64,000 nucleotides of DNA from Mesorhabditis belari (GCA_958450365.1 CAUEEP010000356.1:1-64000); one strand, 5' to 3'; numbered from the stretch's first letter, positions 21,701 to 31,012 are shown. The notes: generated by a model from the sequence alone, not told the origin. Numbers and translations are program-made.

Positions 21701-23901
21701 ACATCTTACATTACTCTTCTACATCTTACATTCCTCTTCTACATCTTACATTACTCTTCTACATCTTACATTACTCTTCTACATCTTACATTACTCTTCT
21801 ACATCTTACATTACTCTTCTACATCTTACATTACTCTTCTACATCTTACATTCCTCTTCTACATCTTACATTACTTAAATCTTCTTTACTTCTCATTACT
21901 TCTACATCTTACAATAATATACTATTGAGATAGAAGAAAATCGGGCTACAGTAGCTTTCCCATATTTTTCCCATATTTTCCCATATTCGAAAAGTCCTCA
22001 AAAACGTGATTTCAGTATGTTCGATGTGGGCGGTCAACGAGACGAACGAAGAAAATGGATTCAATGTTTCAACGATGTGACGGCGATCATTTTCGTTTGC
22101 TGTTCCGCTTCGTACAATATGATGCTTTGGGAGGTGGGTGTAGATCTCAAGGAAAGCCTCTCAAAGGCCTCTAAAGCCTCTAAAAGGCCTCTAAAGCCTC
22201 TAAAAGGTCTCTAAAGCCTCTAAAAGGCCTCTAAAGCCTCTAAAAGGCCTCTAAAGCATCTAAAAGGCCTCTAAAGCCTCTAAAAGGCCTCTAAAGCCTC
22301 TAAAAGGCCTCTAAAGCCTCTAAAAGGTCTCTAAAGCCTCTAAAAGGCCTCTAAAGCATCTAAAAGGCCTCTAAAGCATCTAAAAGGCCTCTAAAGCATC
22401 TAAAAGGCCTCTAAAGCCTCTAAAAGGCCTCTAAAGCCTCTAAAAGGTCTCTAAAGCCTCTAAAAGGCCTCTAAAGCATCTAAAAGGTCTCTAAAGCCTC
22501 TAAAAGGTCTCTAAAGCCTCTAAAAGGCCTCTAAAGCCTCTAAAAGAAAATAACCTCTAAAAGGCAAGCCCTGAGCCTCTAAAAGATAGAAAACATTTCC
22601 CATGACAAACTAGGGAAAGCCTGGAACCACAAAAACAAATGAAAATAGAATTTAAATGCATTTTAAACTTTAAAAGCACTTGATCTCAAAAATTTCCAGG
22701 ATTCGACCCAAAATCGATTGCGTGAATCACTGGCGCTTTTCAAGAACATCTGGAATAATCGATGGCTGAAGACGATATCCGTCATTCTTTTCCTAAATAA
22801 ACAAGTAAAGAAAGATGAGCTCAATTTTCTCAAAAACATTTTTTTTTCAGGATTTATTAGCGGAAAAGATCAAAGCCGGCCGCTACAAATTGGAGGATTA
22901 TTTCCCGGAATTCGCTAATTATCAACTCCCATCGGATGCCGTTTACGATCCATCGGATGACCCGAAAGTCGTGCGAGCCAAATACTTCATCAGAGGCGAA
23001 TTCTTGGTGAGTGATTTGGGATTTATATTGTTTATTATATTGTTTATTCTATTCTATTTATTTTAAATAACTAGCTCCAGGCCTGTAGCAAAAATACAGC
23101 CAAAATCGTAGCAAAAATACAGCCAAATATAGGGTGAGAGCTGATCTCAAGAATTTGAGCTTAGTGACGCGCAAAAAGGAGAAAACTGGCTCATTTGGTA
23201 GATTTCTTGGTTGAAAATTGATTGGGGATAGTCTCGAGGAGCTCGAGCCGTTAGATTGAAATGAAATTCTGGTTACACCGCTGAGTTAGTCAGATGAGGG
23301 CGTTTGGCAGCAGCTTAAGGAGCTAAATTCTAGTTTGTTTTTCAAAAAGGTGGTTTTCTATGGCTTAGTGACGCGCAAAAAGGAGAAAACTGGCTCATTT
23401 GGTAGATTTCTTGGTTGAAAATTGATTGGGGATAGTCTCGTGGAGCTCGAGCCATTAGATTGAAATGAAATTCTGGTTACACCGCTGAGTTAGTCAGATG
23501 AGGGCGTGTGGCAGCAGCTTAAGGAGCTAAATTCTAAAGTTTTATTGAAAAAGGTGATTTTCTATATTAAATAACATCTATATTCTATATATTTCAATGC
23601 AAATGGCTAAAGAAAAGCTAAATAAAAGCTAAAGAAAAGCTAAAGAAAAGCTAAAGAAAAGCTAAAGAAAAGCTAAAGAAATAGTTATTTAAAAAGCAAA
23701 ACAACAATCGCAACAATCGTTTGACGAGAGTTTTTTAAACCAAGAAATTTCCAGAGGATTTCAACGGCAGCTGGCGACGGTCGACATCACTGTTATCCCC
23801 ATTTCACATGCGCTGTTGACACTGAAAATATCAGGAGAGTGTTCAATGATTGTCGAGATATCATTCAAAGGATTCATTTAAGACAATATGAATTATTGTA
23901 G
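9716..23901 (+). CDS. gsa-1: Heterotrimeric G protein alpha subunit, Gs type
   Basis: Ten coding exons: 9716-9820, 10689-10850, 19542-19661, 20483-20580, 21044-21098, 21246-21319, 22016-22133, 22700-22804, 22851-23006, 23755-23901. All phases agree, all introns are GT-AG, and the total is 379 aa plus stop. The product binds GTP and, in known Gs proteins, activates adenylyl cyclase at the inner plasma membrane. Visible motifs: P-loop GAGESGKST (47-55); switch I with catalytic Arg186 and Mg-binding Thr189 in RCRVMTTG; switch [14 protein letters not shown] with Gln212; base-binding NKQD (277-280); TCA (349-351). The C-terminus RQYELL and a variable insert at 90-129 (helical domain) identify Gs rather than Gi, Gq or G12. 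Length matches the short vertebrate form. The first ATG gives MRLPGCVSG, whereas the family normally begins MGC; see findings. Several introns carry large private tandem arrays, and intron 2 spans 8.7 kb. The symbol is assigned by analogy with the C. elegans Gs gene. Confidence 0.95.
9958..10120 (+). repeat. 16-bp minisatellite in Gs alpha intron 1
   Basis: About ten copies of GATAGCGATAGTTGCG (variant ending GCA). Lies wholly within intron 1. Confidence 0.9.
10492..10572 (+). repeat. 6-bp GGAGTT/AGAGTT array in Gs alpha intron 1
   Basis: About thirteen hexamers of GGAGTT or AGAGTT. The antisense frame reads as alternating Asn/Ser, a repeat artefact. It is followed by 12-bp ATTCCATCCAAA-type repeats to 10680, ending eight bases before exon 2. 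Confidence 0.85.
11342..11789. mobile_element. Foldback MITE, TACCGTAAATACT family, copy 2 (complex)
   Basis: Same ends and internal parts as 7211-7473, but longer. The segment containing GCGTAGTCTAGCTTTGAACG and the TATCAAAAAATAGC hairpin is present twice, partly inverted, meeting at about 11560 in AACGTTGCGTAGTC. It looks like one element inserted in, or recombined with, another. In Gs alpha intron 2. Confidence 0.8.
11872..11966 (-). pseudogene. tRNA-like sequence with a hexamer array in its variable arm
   Basis: Read on the minus strand: GCCGAGTGGCTAAGAGCC (A-box of Ser/Leu tRNA type), then an anticodon-arm region, then six GGAGTT hexamers (11889-11924 on +), then a B box GGGTTCAATCG. 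The array sits where the long variable arm of a Ser/Leu tRNA would be. It is unlikely to be functional. Confidence 0.6.
12293..13542. mobile_element. TAGACATGG foldback element filled with satellites (copy 1)
   Basis: Ends TAGACATGGGC at 12293 and GCCCATGTCTA at 13532-13542 are inverted repeats. The flanks on both sides read CTTTAAACTTTAAAC in direct orientation, a possible target duplication in repetitive DNA. The interior from about 12515 is satellite: a 45-bp unit (about 7 copies), then a 12-bp CACGAATCGAGC unit, then degenerate ACTCGTGACTCG repeats. The segment complementary to the 45-bp unit's TCAAGGACCTCTAACGTGGC reappears inverted at 12970-12990, so the whole body can fold back. In Gs alpha intron 2. 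Confidence 0.75.
12518..12832 (+). repeat. 45-bp satellite, about seven copies
   Basis: The unit contains GAGGCACAAGTCGAGTCGTC and TCAAGGACCTCTAACGTGGC and is nearly identical between copies. At 45 bp it keeps frame, so both strands show open frames of 110-125 codons that I do not take as genes. Confidence 0.9.
13540..14490. other. Intron DNA: AT-rich with TTTC/CTTT tract
   Basis: Inside Gs alpha intron 2. Three or four diverged segments sharing CAAATTTACTTT and AAAATACAGTACTTTTT occur at 13720-13940. A pyrimidine tract of TTTCTTTC type runs from 14160 to 14310. Open frames here are Phe/Ser- or Lys/Glu-rich composition effects. Confidence 0.5.
14488..14722 (+). repeat. 17-bp minisatellite, about 13 copies
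   Basis: Unit TTATCGAATCGACAACG, changing to the ACAACC variant in the last four copies. In Gs alpha intron 2. Confidence 0.92.
14828..14902 (+). pseudogene. tRNA-like sequence pairing with 15170-15235
   Basis: Contains GCGTGGTGCATCGCCAAAGC and the B box GGTTCGATCCTCGCC. The stretch CAAAGCTGTCGACTATAGCA is repeated inverted at 15200-15235, so the two tRNA-like copies form ends of a foldback of about 350 bp. Confidence 0.5.
15193..15768 (+). repeat. 21-bp minisatellite derived from a tRNA-like sequence
   Basis: About 27 copies of GTCGACAGCTTTGGAGCCGT plus A, with variants TTTAGAGCCG and a shortened TTTAGAGCTA unit recurring at roughly regular spacing, so higher-order duplication has occurred. 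The unit equals part of the adjacent inverted tRNA-like sequence (complement of 14850-14870). Antisense reads as repeated VDYGSKA. Confidence 0.92.
15770..16790. other. Intron DNA without recognisable features
   Basis: Part of Gs alpha intron 2. Contains one copy of the dispersed GATTTGGAATCAGCATAA motif at about 15940 and the TACTTTGTGCTCAAA motif at 16249-16262. Otherwise nothing seen. Confidence 0.4.
16840..17570 (+). repeat. G-rich GGGGTAGGCTGG / TTAGGCTTAGGC degenerate array
   Basis: Long G-rich strand made of GTAGGCTGG, GGGTGAGCTGG and TTAGGC-like units with many runs of three or more G, so G-quadruplex formation is plausible. The TTAGGC component resembles the nematode telomere unit. 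The antisense frame is Pro-rich and not a gene. In Gs alpha intron 2. Confidence 0.7.
17640..18420. other. Intron DNA, AT-rich
   Basis: Part of Gs alpha intron 2. Contains a short TTGAAAG trimer at 17800 and diverged TTTGAATTGC repeats at 18045-18115. No gene seen. Confidence 0.4.
18424..18542 (+). repeat. 8-bp GAAAAATC array, about 14 copies
   Basis: Perfect GAAAAATC octamers ending with two GAAATATC variants. In Gs alpha intron 2. Confidence 0.92.
18848..19230 (+). repeat. Two neighbouring arrays: GTAAGCATGTACAGTAC and 24-bp CAGTACAATCCTGGCTGAT
   Basis: Four copies of a 17-bp unit (18848-18920) are followed by about ten copies of a 20-25 bp unit with CAGTACAGTACAATCCTGGC (18960-19210). 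Matching TTTACTGTACTTTACTAGAA segments lie on both sides (18800 and 19215), suggesting the arrays grew inside a duplicated segment. In Gs alpha intron 2. Confidence 0.8.
19797..20455 (+). repeat. TTAGGC-type segment followed by GATCAGGATCAGG array in Gs alpha intron 3
   Basis: 19797-19970 holds interstitial TTAGGC copies and an approximately 85-bp segment that occurs inverted at 61503-61590. 19975-20450 is an array whose unit combines AAGCTGATCAGTTTCAGGTC and AAGCTAATCCTGATCCTG. The BclI-like TGATCA palindromes make local hairpins possible. The array ends about 30 bp before exon 4. Confidence 0.85.
21393..21885 (+). repeat. 20-bp minisatellite in Gs alpha intron 6
   Basis: About 24 near-perfect copies of CTTCTACATCTTACATTACT, with periodic C variants (ATTCCT, CATCTTCC) that recur every few copies, a sign of higher-order duplication. 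The 202-codon open frame across it is a repeat artefact. Confidence 0.93.
22150..22548 (+). repeat. 20-bp minisatellite in Gs alpha intron 7
   Basis: About 20 copies of CTCTAAAGCCTCTAAAAGGC with AAGCATC and AAGGTCT variants. It begins within 20 bp of the exon 7 donor site. Confidence 0.93.
23159..23570 (+). repeat. Tandem duplication of about 204 bp in Gs alpha intron 9
   Basis: Two copies beginning GCTTAGTGACGCGCAAAAAG at 23159 and 23363, differing at few positions (for example CGAGGAG/CGTGGAG). The start of the unit is related to motifs at 37185, 43688 and 51186. It is followed at 23605-23690 by seven copies of AGCTAAAGAAA. Confidence 0.88.
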
Positions 23902-24355
23902 AACAATATGAATTATATCCTTTTATCAAGGATTCGTTGATCATATTCATTTCTAAAAGAGCACCAAAGTTACACGCTTTTCTAGTCTTAATCTGGTGGG
24001 GGATTGGAATGTACTTTGTGCTTGAAAAGTGGAAACGGCACTGCTCTGACGCATTGAAACTTCTTTGCTTTTCTGTTGAAAGCAGATCATTGCTATAAGA
24101 AAATATGTGAAATCCGCCCATTCTTGGTGCTCTCTCCAGTTTAAAATCGACAGTACCACAGAAAACCGACAATATCCACTAATCTTGAATCTTGAATCCA
24201 CTAATCTTTTTTGATTTTGATCTTTTTTTGTTTATGTGCTGAGTTCTCCTTATCGCTATTGCTCATTTTCGTTAAGCGTATGTTCTTCTTGCCCTCCAGT
24301 TTGATTTCTTTGTCTTTTTTGTGAGTTGAGAATGTTTTGAGTGGAATCTACAAGC
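23902..24355. other. 3' flank of Gs alpha
   Basis: No clear AATAAA close to the stop codon was found, so the 3' end is not placed. Antisense open frames (24172-23861, 24201-23953) show no recognisable content. Confidence 0.35.
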
Positions 24356-24361
24356 TAGAAG

Positions 24362-24600
24362 TATAGCCAGGCTACAGTAAGCCAGCTACAGTAAGCCAGC
24401 TACAGCCAGCCAGCTACAACCAGCCAGCTACAGCCAGCCAGCTACAACCAGCCAGCTACAACCAGCCAGCTACAACCAGCCAGCTACAACCAGCCAGCTA
24501 CAACCAGCCAGCTACAACCAGCCAGCTACAACCAGCCAGCTACAACCAGCCAGCTACAACCAGCCAGCTACAGTAAGCCAGCTACAGTAAGGGTCAGGGT
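24362..24600 (+). repeat. 14-bp minisatellite
   Basis: About 15 copies of AGCTACAACCAGCC, bounded on both sides by AGCTACAGTAAGCC variants. Intergenic. Confidence 0.92.
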
Positions 24601-24877
24601 TACGGTAGAAATTACGGTAACCCTGACCGGTGTCTAGCATCTTTTAAAGATTCTATTCAACATTAGCCTCAACTCAATTTTCACCCCTCCATCCCCCTGA
24701 AACTGGCCCCAAACTGCCAAAAACTTGTAGCAAAAACAAATTGTAGTCTTTTCATTGTACAGTCACTTGTGTAGGGATAAAGTTAGTGCAAAATGAGAAA
24801 TGAGTACGGTAGTTCCTGGCTCAGGATTACGGTAGGTTTGTCTATCTATCTTTGGGTACAAGTTACCTGGCTTTACC

Positions 24878-25125
24878 GTAATTCTGACGCTACCGTAATC
24901 CTGACGCTACCGTAATCCTGACGCTATCGTAATCCTGGCACTGTCGTAATCCTGGCGCTACCGTAAGCCTAACACTACCGTAATCCTGACGCTACCGTAA
25001 TCCTGGCGCTACCGTAAGCCTAACACTACCGTAATCCTGGCGCTACCGTAAGCCTAACGCTATCGTAATCCTGGCGCTACCGTAATCCTAACACTACCGT
25101 AATCCTAACGCTACCATAATCTAGA
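24878..25125 (+). repeat. 15-17 bp CTACCGTAATCCTGACG array
   Basis: About 14 degenerate copies of CTACCGTAATCCTGACG, with CCTGGCG, CCTAACA and AAGCCTAAC variants. TACCGTAA equals the end motif of several foldback elements in the window. Confidence 0.85.
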
Positions 25126-25627
25126 GTTAGCTTCTACTTTGCACTAACTTTCCCACCAAACAAGTCCAATTCTCCACGCAAATCCGCGAAACTCATTCGA
25201 GCAGCCCAGCTTTAACAAAACATGAAATCGAAAACGCTCTAAAGCATTTCCTCTTCCCGTTGCACTACTGTATTTGCTAAGAAATCTCGTCATTTTTGTA
25301 GGAAATATTCAATTTTCGATTTGTAAACTCAAAACCTGCCAACTTTGACAAAAATACATGAAACTTTTCTCGGAAAATTCATTCATTTTCTCGTTTTCTA
25401 AAGCCAACTTTTTCTGGGTCTGGGGATAATTTTTTTTTAAGAGAATACCTGTAAATATCCCGAGTTTTTTGGAAAATTTAAATATTAGGGAAATTTTTTT
25501 GGGAAAATCGATTTTCAATGGGATTTGTGAAAAAAAGGAAAATTGATGAAAAGCCGCGAAAATAGCGAAAAGCCGTGAAAATAACGAAAACTTGCTGCGA
25601 GCGTTATAACCGCCTTTTTTCGAGACC

Positions 25628-26182
25628 GACCGTGGTGCCCCCATGGTGCATTGGTAAAGTGCGCGCCTGTCAGTCCGGTGGGGGTCGTGGGTCTCGAGGG
25701 CTCGATCCCCGCTCGCAATAAGTAACGAAAACTTCGATCCCCAATAAGTAACGAAAACTTGCTTTATAACCGCGTTTTTTTAGAGGGTTCCGATGGCGCA
25801 AGCATGGTGCAGTGGTAAAGTGGCGCGCCTCTCAGGTTCGATCGAGGCCTGCCATCGAGGGTTCGATCCCTGCTCTCCCAAATAACGATAACTTGCCGCG
25901 TGCCTTTATATTCGCCTTTTTTCGAGGCCGATCATGATGCCCGCATGGTGCAGTGGTAAAGTGCGCGCCTGTCAGTCCGGTTCGATCGAGGCCTGCCATC
26001 CTGGATCTCGAGGTTCGATCCCTGCTCGCCCAAAAGAGAACGAAAACTTTCCGGAGCCTTATAACCGTCTTTTTTTCGAGATCGGTGGTGATGCCCCCAT
26101 GGTGCAGTGGTAAAGTGCGCGCCTCTCAGCCCGGTTCGATCGAGGCCTGCCATCGAGGGTTCGATCCCGGCTCGCACCTTCA
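25628..26182 (+). repeat. Tandem array of four tRNA-like units (about 150 bp each)
   Basis: Units begin at about 25632, 25787, 25930 and 26084. Each has an A-box-like CATGGTGCAGTGGTAAAGTG (exact in units 3 and 4, altered in 1 and 2) and a B-box-like GGTTCGATCCCTGCTC or close variant; units 2-4 also carry an earlier GGTTCGATCGAGGCCTGCCA. Preceding sequences include TTATAACCG followed by a T run. A box spacing and D-arm look tRNA-like, but the acceptor ends do not pair well, and duplicated B boxes suggest a SINE-like or tRNA-pseudogene array. Confidence 0.65.
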
Positions 26183-27409
26183 AAATTCTTTTTTCTGCTA
26201 AAAACCTCAAATCTTTCCTAGAAACTGAAATTTCGCTAAATTTCGCTAAATTTCACTGAAATTCACGAATCCCACTGAAATCCCATTCCCTCAAATCCCC
26301 AAATCATCCGAAATTCATTCACACAACACAACTTGCCTATTTCGCCGAAATTTTCGAAAAATTCCCCGCTTCTTCTAGTATTTGTTGACCTTTTTTTTGT
26401 TTTGGAAAGTATTTTCTTTTCATTTTGCTTTTCTATTTTCTTTTTCTCTTTTCCTTTTCTATTTTCTTTTTTTTTTCGTCCTTGAACTGTGCCCTATATG
26501 AGAATTTTTCGATTTGGCCCGATTTTTCTAGAAAAAACTCCCCAAATTTCGTATTTATTCGGCATTTTTTTCGCATTTCCCCCCAAATGATAGCTTTTTT
26601 TCTCGTTTTTTTTCGTTGCGGCCAGCTCATTTTTCACCTTTTTCTAAAGAAATTGAGGGGATTTTTGTGTGCTAAAGAGCGAAAAGATGGGGGTATTTCT
26701 AGCTGTAAAAATTGGGCAATTACCATGTAGAGAGCTTGGCGGCTAAAAGGGCTAAAAGTCGAATCTTTTACAGTTTTTTTTGCCAGCCTTTAAGCTCTGT
26801 CTTTTACCGTATCAATGCAAAATTTTGTCCATTATCGTACCTAAAGCCATAGCAGCTCATCCGCTCAGCTCAGCACACGAAAATCCGCAAAAAAAAAAAA
26901 ATTTGTGTTGCCCGGTGCGTTCGGCTTTTTTTTCAGCAAAACCCACACGACATATGTAGATTTTTTTTCTAAAAATAAGTTCTTTTTCATGTTTTTTCAA
27001 ATTTTAGTCCGGCAATTCTAAAATGTCAATCTTCTACACATTTTCTTTTGTCAGCGACCACGTGTATCATAAAAATTTTCTGATTTCTTTGCCGTTTCCT
27101 CTCTCAAATCTTCGCAATTACCGCAATTCAGCGTTTTTTTCTTTTTTGCCCCGTTCATTTGCATTCACCTAAATTTTACACATTTTCTAAACGATAAATA
27201 CTTTATATATGCATTCTTTTTATGGTTTTCTTCTTTTTTTTTTGTTTATGTGTGTGGTAAATAAATTGTATGATAAATTTGATGAATGCATAAACAAGCG
27301 AGTGTAAAATCACAAACAAAATGAGTAGGAAAATTTAACAATCAAACAACAAAACAATTAAAACATAGCAAAATGGTTTAAATTGTGAAAAATTGTGAAT
27401 CGTGAAAAA
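26183..27409. other. Intergenic between convergent genes
   Basis: AT-rich with long T runs and pyrimidine tracts (26390-26480). No coding exon recognised. It separates the 3' ends of the Gs alpha gene and the minus-strand gene ending at 27410. Confidence 0.45.
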
Positions 27410-30400
27410 TTACGGAGAATCGATTAACGGCACGTCGAGACTGCTCATCGTTGTCCGCACCCGTTCGTTCAATTCTCTAAAAAAAAATGACACCGTTAAC
27501 TTTAACTAAAATAACTTTAAATCAAGTAGAGTATTTTCAAAAGTATGCCAGACTTCAGAGAAAGTTAATAATAGGTCTAAACTAGCATTAACACATTAAC
27601 AAATCCAAGGTCTATTATCATTTCCTCATTGAAATATTCCTGAAACGTTCGTAAAAATTGTTTTAGTCAGTACACATTTTAAACTTTTATATGTCGTAGC
27701 CGATTATGAATGAAATTTTTTGGTAAATCTTTCTAGTAGAGCAACCCTTTAATGTATGAGGACAATGTTATATCATCCTGTAGCGAATTAAATTCTGCGT
27801 CGATTTGATACCAAATTTGTGAGTTTAGGTTAAAAATTACCGGCGCTACAACGTTTCATTCAAAATCGGCGGGACCCCCGTAGCCGATTATGAATGAGTG
27901 GGTCTAGGAGCGTCCAACCATCAAGTATTTGGTATCATTCAACGCAGAATCATTAATAATTATGTTAAATTTTTAAAATTAAAAGATTTGATAAAAAGAA
28001 AAAAAATTAGAGCAAAAAAACTGTTTGTTCAAGAGGAAACTTTGAGGCCCATAATTTTTTTCTTTTTATCCAATCTTTCTAATTTTAAAAATTTAACATA
28101 ATTATTAATGATTCTGCGTTGAATGATACGAAATACTTGATGGTTGGACGCGTCCGGACCCGCTCATTCATAATCGGCTACGACATATACAAGCTTTCTA
28201 AGATTTAGTGCTTTACGGTTAACGGAGGCGGGGGTTTGGCCAACTTGCAGCTCATTTTTAAGCACCTTAAACTTATCAGATCAGGACGTTTTAAAAAGAT
28301 TTAGATAGCTTAGAACGTCAACTTTCAAACGCTATTTGTTTCATCCAAAGATATTAACAAAAAGCTATCTAAAATTGGACTGTAAAATGGTCAAAAACTC
28401 GCCCCCCTCCCCCTGATAACCGTAAAGATCCTAGATTTGATAAATTCGATCAATATTTTAGAAATTTGATTGGCCAAATGTAGTTACTTAGGCAATACAA
28501 AGTAATTTAAATATCAACCCAACCTTATACATTTCCTGTATCGACTCTTCGAATCCTCTCTTCTTTGTGGATCGCGTAGTGATCGAAGGAGAAATTGGAG
28601 CAACGTGCCGAGATGAGTACCACGGATGAGAATCGGCTAAAATCTCATTATTTTACAAAAAAACAATATTCTTTGCAAACCTCAATCTGATCGACGATGT
28701 AATTGACTCGTTGTCGAATATCACACAAAGAATCGGCGATGAGTGCCGTATTAAAAGCTTCCTAAAGAAAATATTATGAGATTTCATGAAATAGTTGATA
28801 GCAAAAATAAAGTACGTACTCTAAAGCTATAGAAGATAAGCTTTTCTAAGAATACTTTTATCAAGAATTTTTAAACAAGAATCTTCCAAAGGTTAATTAA
28901 TTATCTTAAAATTGTTGTGCTTTTTAGTGTTAAAAACAAACCACTGCCGCCACCTGTGCATTGAGAGCTTTCGTTTGACTGATAGTTAGAGATGAGACGT
29001 GGCTCCAATCACTAAAAAGAAATAAGGTTTGATTTGATTTTCATTTGATATTAGACACTGACTAATGGGAATTCTATTTTTATAGAAAACTCAAAACACA
29101 TGGGATTATTAGGTTGTCCAGAAAGTCTTCATTTTCGTACTTCCGTTGAAAAATAACAAATTCAACAATTAACTCTAAAAAATAAAATAAAAATAAACAA
29201 ATAAAATGTTTGCTTTAAATAAAAGTGTTTATTGTTTAATTTCCAATCTTTTAAGGTCAATTTCGGTTCACTTACAAGCAAATTCGAGAAAAACGAAAAA
29301 AAAGAAAACGTGTGCTTTCGTAAAAATCTATAAAAACCTCTAAGCAGAAATTGGTTGAATCGATTTCTCTGAAAATTTGGCTATATACCTAACTTTTTGT
29401 GCTCTATCTTTTATCTATTGACACGAAGATAGGTTACCTTAGATAAAGTTTCTAAAATGCATCATCGAGTCATCGCCCTTTTTGACTACCCGACTTCACG
29501 CTCTCAAAAAAATCCATTTAAAACCCGTTTTAATGTTATTTTGCAGAAAAATAATTGGCCTTTCTGATGAAACAAACCGTAGTTCAATTGGTTCATTTGT
29601 TGGTTTTAAAGGGAAGAATGAAAAGAAATGAAAAGACTTTCTGGACAGCCTAATACAAAGCTACAACGAACACACCAAGGCTTCCCGGTCGCGGGTTCAT
29701 TGCCTAATTGCATCGTTATGCCAGCTAGAGGTAACTAATATCTTTAAAATCAAGAGTAGATGTGTGCTTTCTTTAAAAATTCAAACCATCAACTGCCTAC
29801 CTAATAATATGCGTCAATCCTTTTCGTAATCGCCGGCAATTGTGCAGTTTCAACGGCCCACGGGAAAGCCCACGTAACGTGGAAAGAAATCTAAACTTTC
29901 AAGTGAAACTCTTCATAAAAGCTGGCCACCTTTGATCAATGTTTCGAGTCGATTTCCCCTCTTTGGCGAGACTTTTTCGTATTTGGCTGTGGTCGCCTCT
30001 CTGAAATGAAGAAAATAAGATCTACAAAGTTTTCTTAAATCAATTGTTATATTTTTAGAATTAAGAAAGATTAAACCTATTCAAACTATTTGCATTCTTA
30101 TTGTAAACTTCAATATAGTAAATCTTTACCTTTAACACTCTTGTCAATTCATCGGAATGTCGATTTTGTGGAGAATTGCCAGCTAGGGGGCTCATCGCAC
30201 TTTGTGGCCTAAAAGAAAACGATAAAAACATGATAATTAAAGTGCTAAATTTAAAAAACGAACATTTATTGAACTACAAACTATTAAAAATGTATTAAAA
30301 TTCATGTATTAAACAACTATTAAAAGAATGCAACATTTAAAACATACACATCTATAATATCAGCTAGCTTAAAATGTTCCTAAAGCTAAAAAACAAAGAG

Positions 30401-31012
30401 CTATTTAGCTCTTTGTTCAAAGCTAAAGGACAAAGAGCTATTTAGCTCTTTGTCCAAAGAGCTATCAAAACTTTTTGCGAAAACCTCACAAACTATTTTT
30501 ACATTTACTTAGCCATGACGGATTCCTAAGATCTTTAATAGTTACTGAACAATTCACCTCGCCAAGCTGCAATCCGTCTCATCGAAACTCTCCTGTGTGT
30601 AGCTGCTGTCGCCTCTCTCACTAAAATTAGAAAAGTTTATCCTTTGAAAGTCCCAATAAATGTTTCAGAGCTAAAATAAGCTAAAAATATTTGTTTTACA
30701 GAAGTTTTTGCAAGAATTGCAAGAATTTCTTGCAAAAACATAACCAATTTTCTCTTTCAGAATGATAAAAACTATCATTTATCAGAAAATCTCAAGAATT
30801 TCACATGTTTAACGCCAAAATTTAGCCATTGTTGACTAATTTGTTAGACAGATTGTAACATTTTCAAAGATCTAACAATATTCAATCGTTAAAACAAGAA
30901 ATTACAAGCTCAATCGTGTAAAAAGGCAAAAAATAGGCTCCTACCTAAAAAGACGTCCGAATTTCGCCGAGTTGTTGTCCTCTTCGAACAATGGAACCGC
31001 GAAAACGCCCAT
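27410..31012 (-). CDS. Uncharacterised nine-exon gene, about 233 aa
   Basis: Exons in transcription order: 31012-30945, 30620-30558, 30208-30130, 30000-29930, 29890-29801, 29011-28942, 28761-28681, 28636-28524, 27476-27410. Phases agree and all introns are GT-AG; the intron at 29891-29929 is only 39 nt. The start follows a TTTTTAG acceptor at 31018, consistent with a trans-spliced leader. The protein opens MGVFAVPLFEEDNNSAKFGR, has a Ser/Asp-rich region to about 70, then a helical region (about 88-174) containing QTKALNAQVAAVEAFNTALI and SLCDIRQRVNYIVDQIE, and ends TTMSSLDVPLIDSP. No signal peptide or membrane segment is visible. I do not recognise the family; a helical complex subunit such as a BORC component is a guess only. 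Exon 8 is also open in a second frame reading RGFEESIQE, and its 3' end could instead be the GTATAAG donor at 28530, so residues 175-212 are uncertain. Exon 6 could end at 28954. Confidence 0.7.
27688..27880. mobile_element. Diverged partner of the GTAGCCGATTATGAATGA hairpin
   Basis: Begins TATATGTCGTAGCCGATTAT, the same end as 27881-28189, and closes with TTCATTCAAAATCGGCGGG, a diverged inverted end. Probably an older copy next to or interrupted by the younger one. In the last intron of the minus-strand gene. Confidence 0.55.
27881..28189. mobile_element. Long near-perfect hairpin element
   Basis: Arms of about 105 bp: left from GTAGCCGATTATGAATGAGT through ATCATTAATAATTATGTTAA, right the inverted equivalent ending CGACATATA at 28189. 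The loop is about 90 bp and AT-rich. Transcribed through the host intron, it would form a long RNA hairpin. Confidence 0.85.
29109..29653. mobile_element. MITE with TTAGGTTGTCCAGAAAGTC ends
   Basis: Left end TTAGGTTGTCCAGAAAGTCT and right end GACTTTCTGGACAGCCTAA form inverted repeats, with TA on the right side and a T-rich left flank. The interior of about 500 bp has no transposase ORF. The end sequence type is that of Tc1/mariner elements. A relative with ends TTAGGCTATCCAGAAAGTC encloses the giant array at 39 kb. In an intron of the minus-strand gene. Confidence 0.82.
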
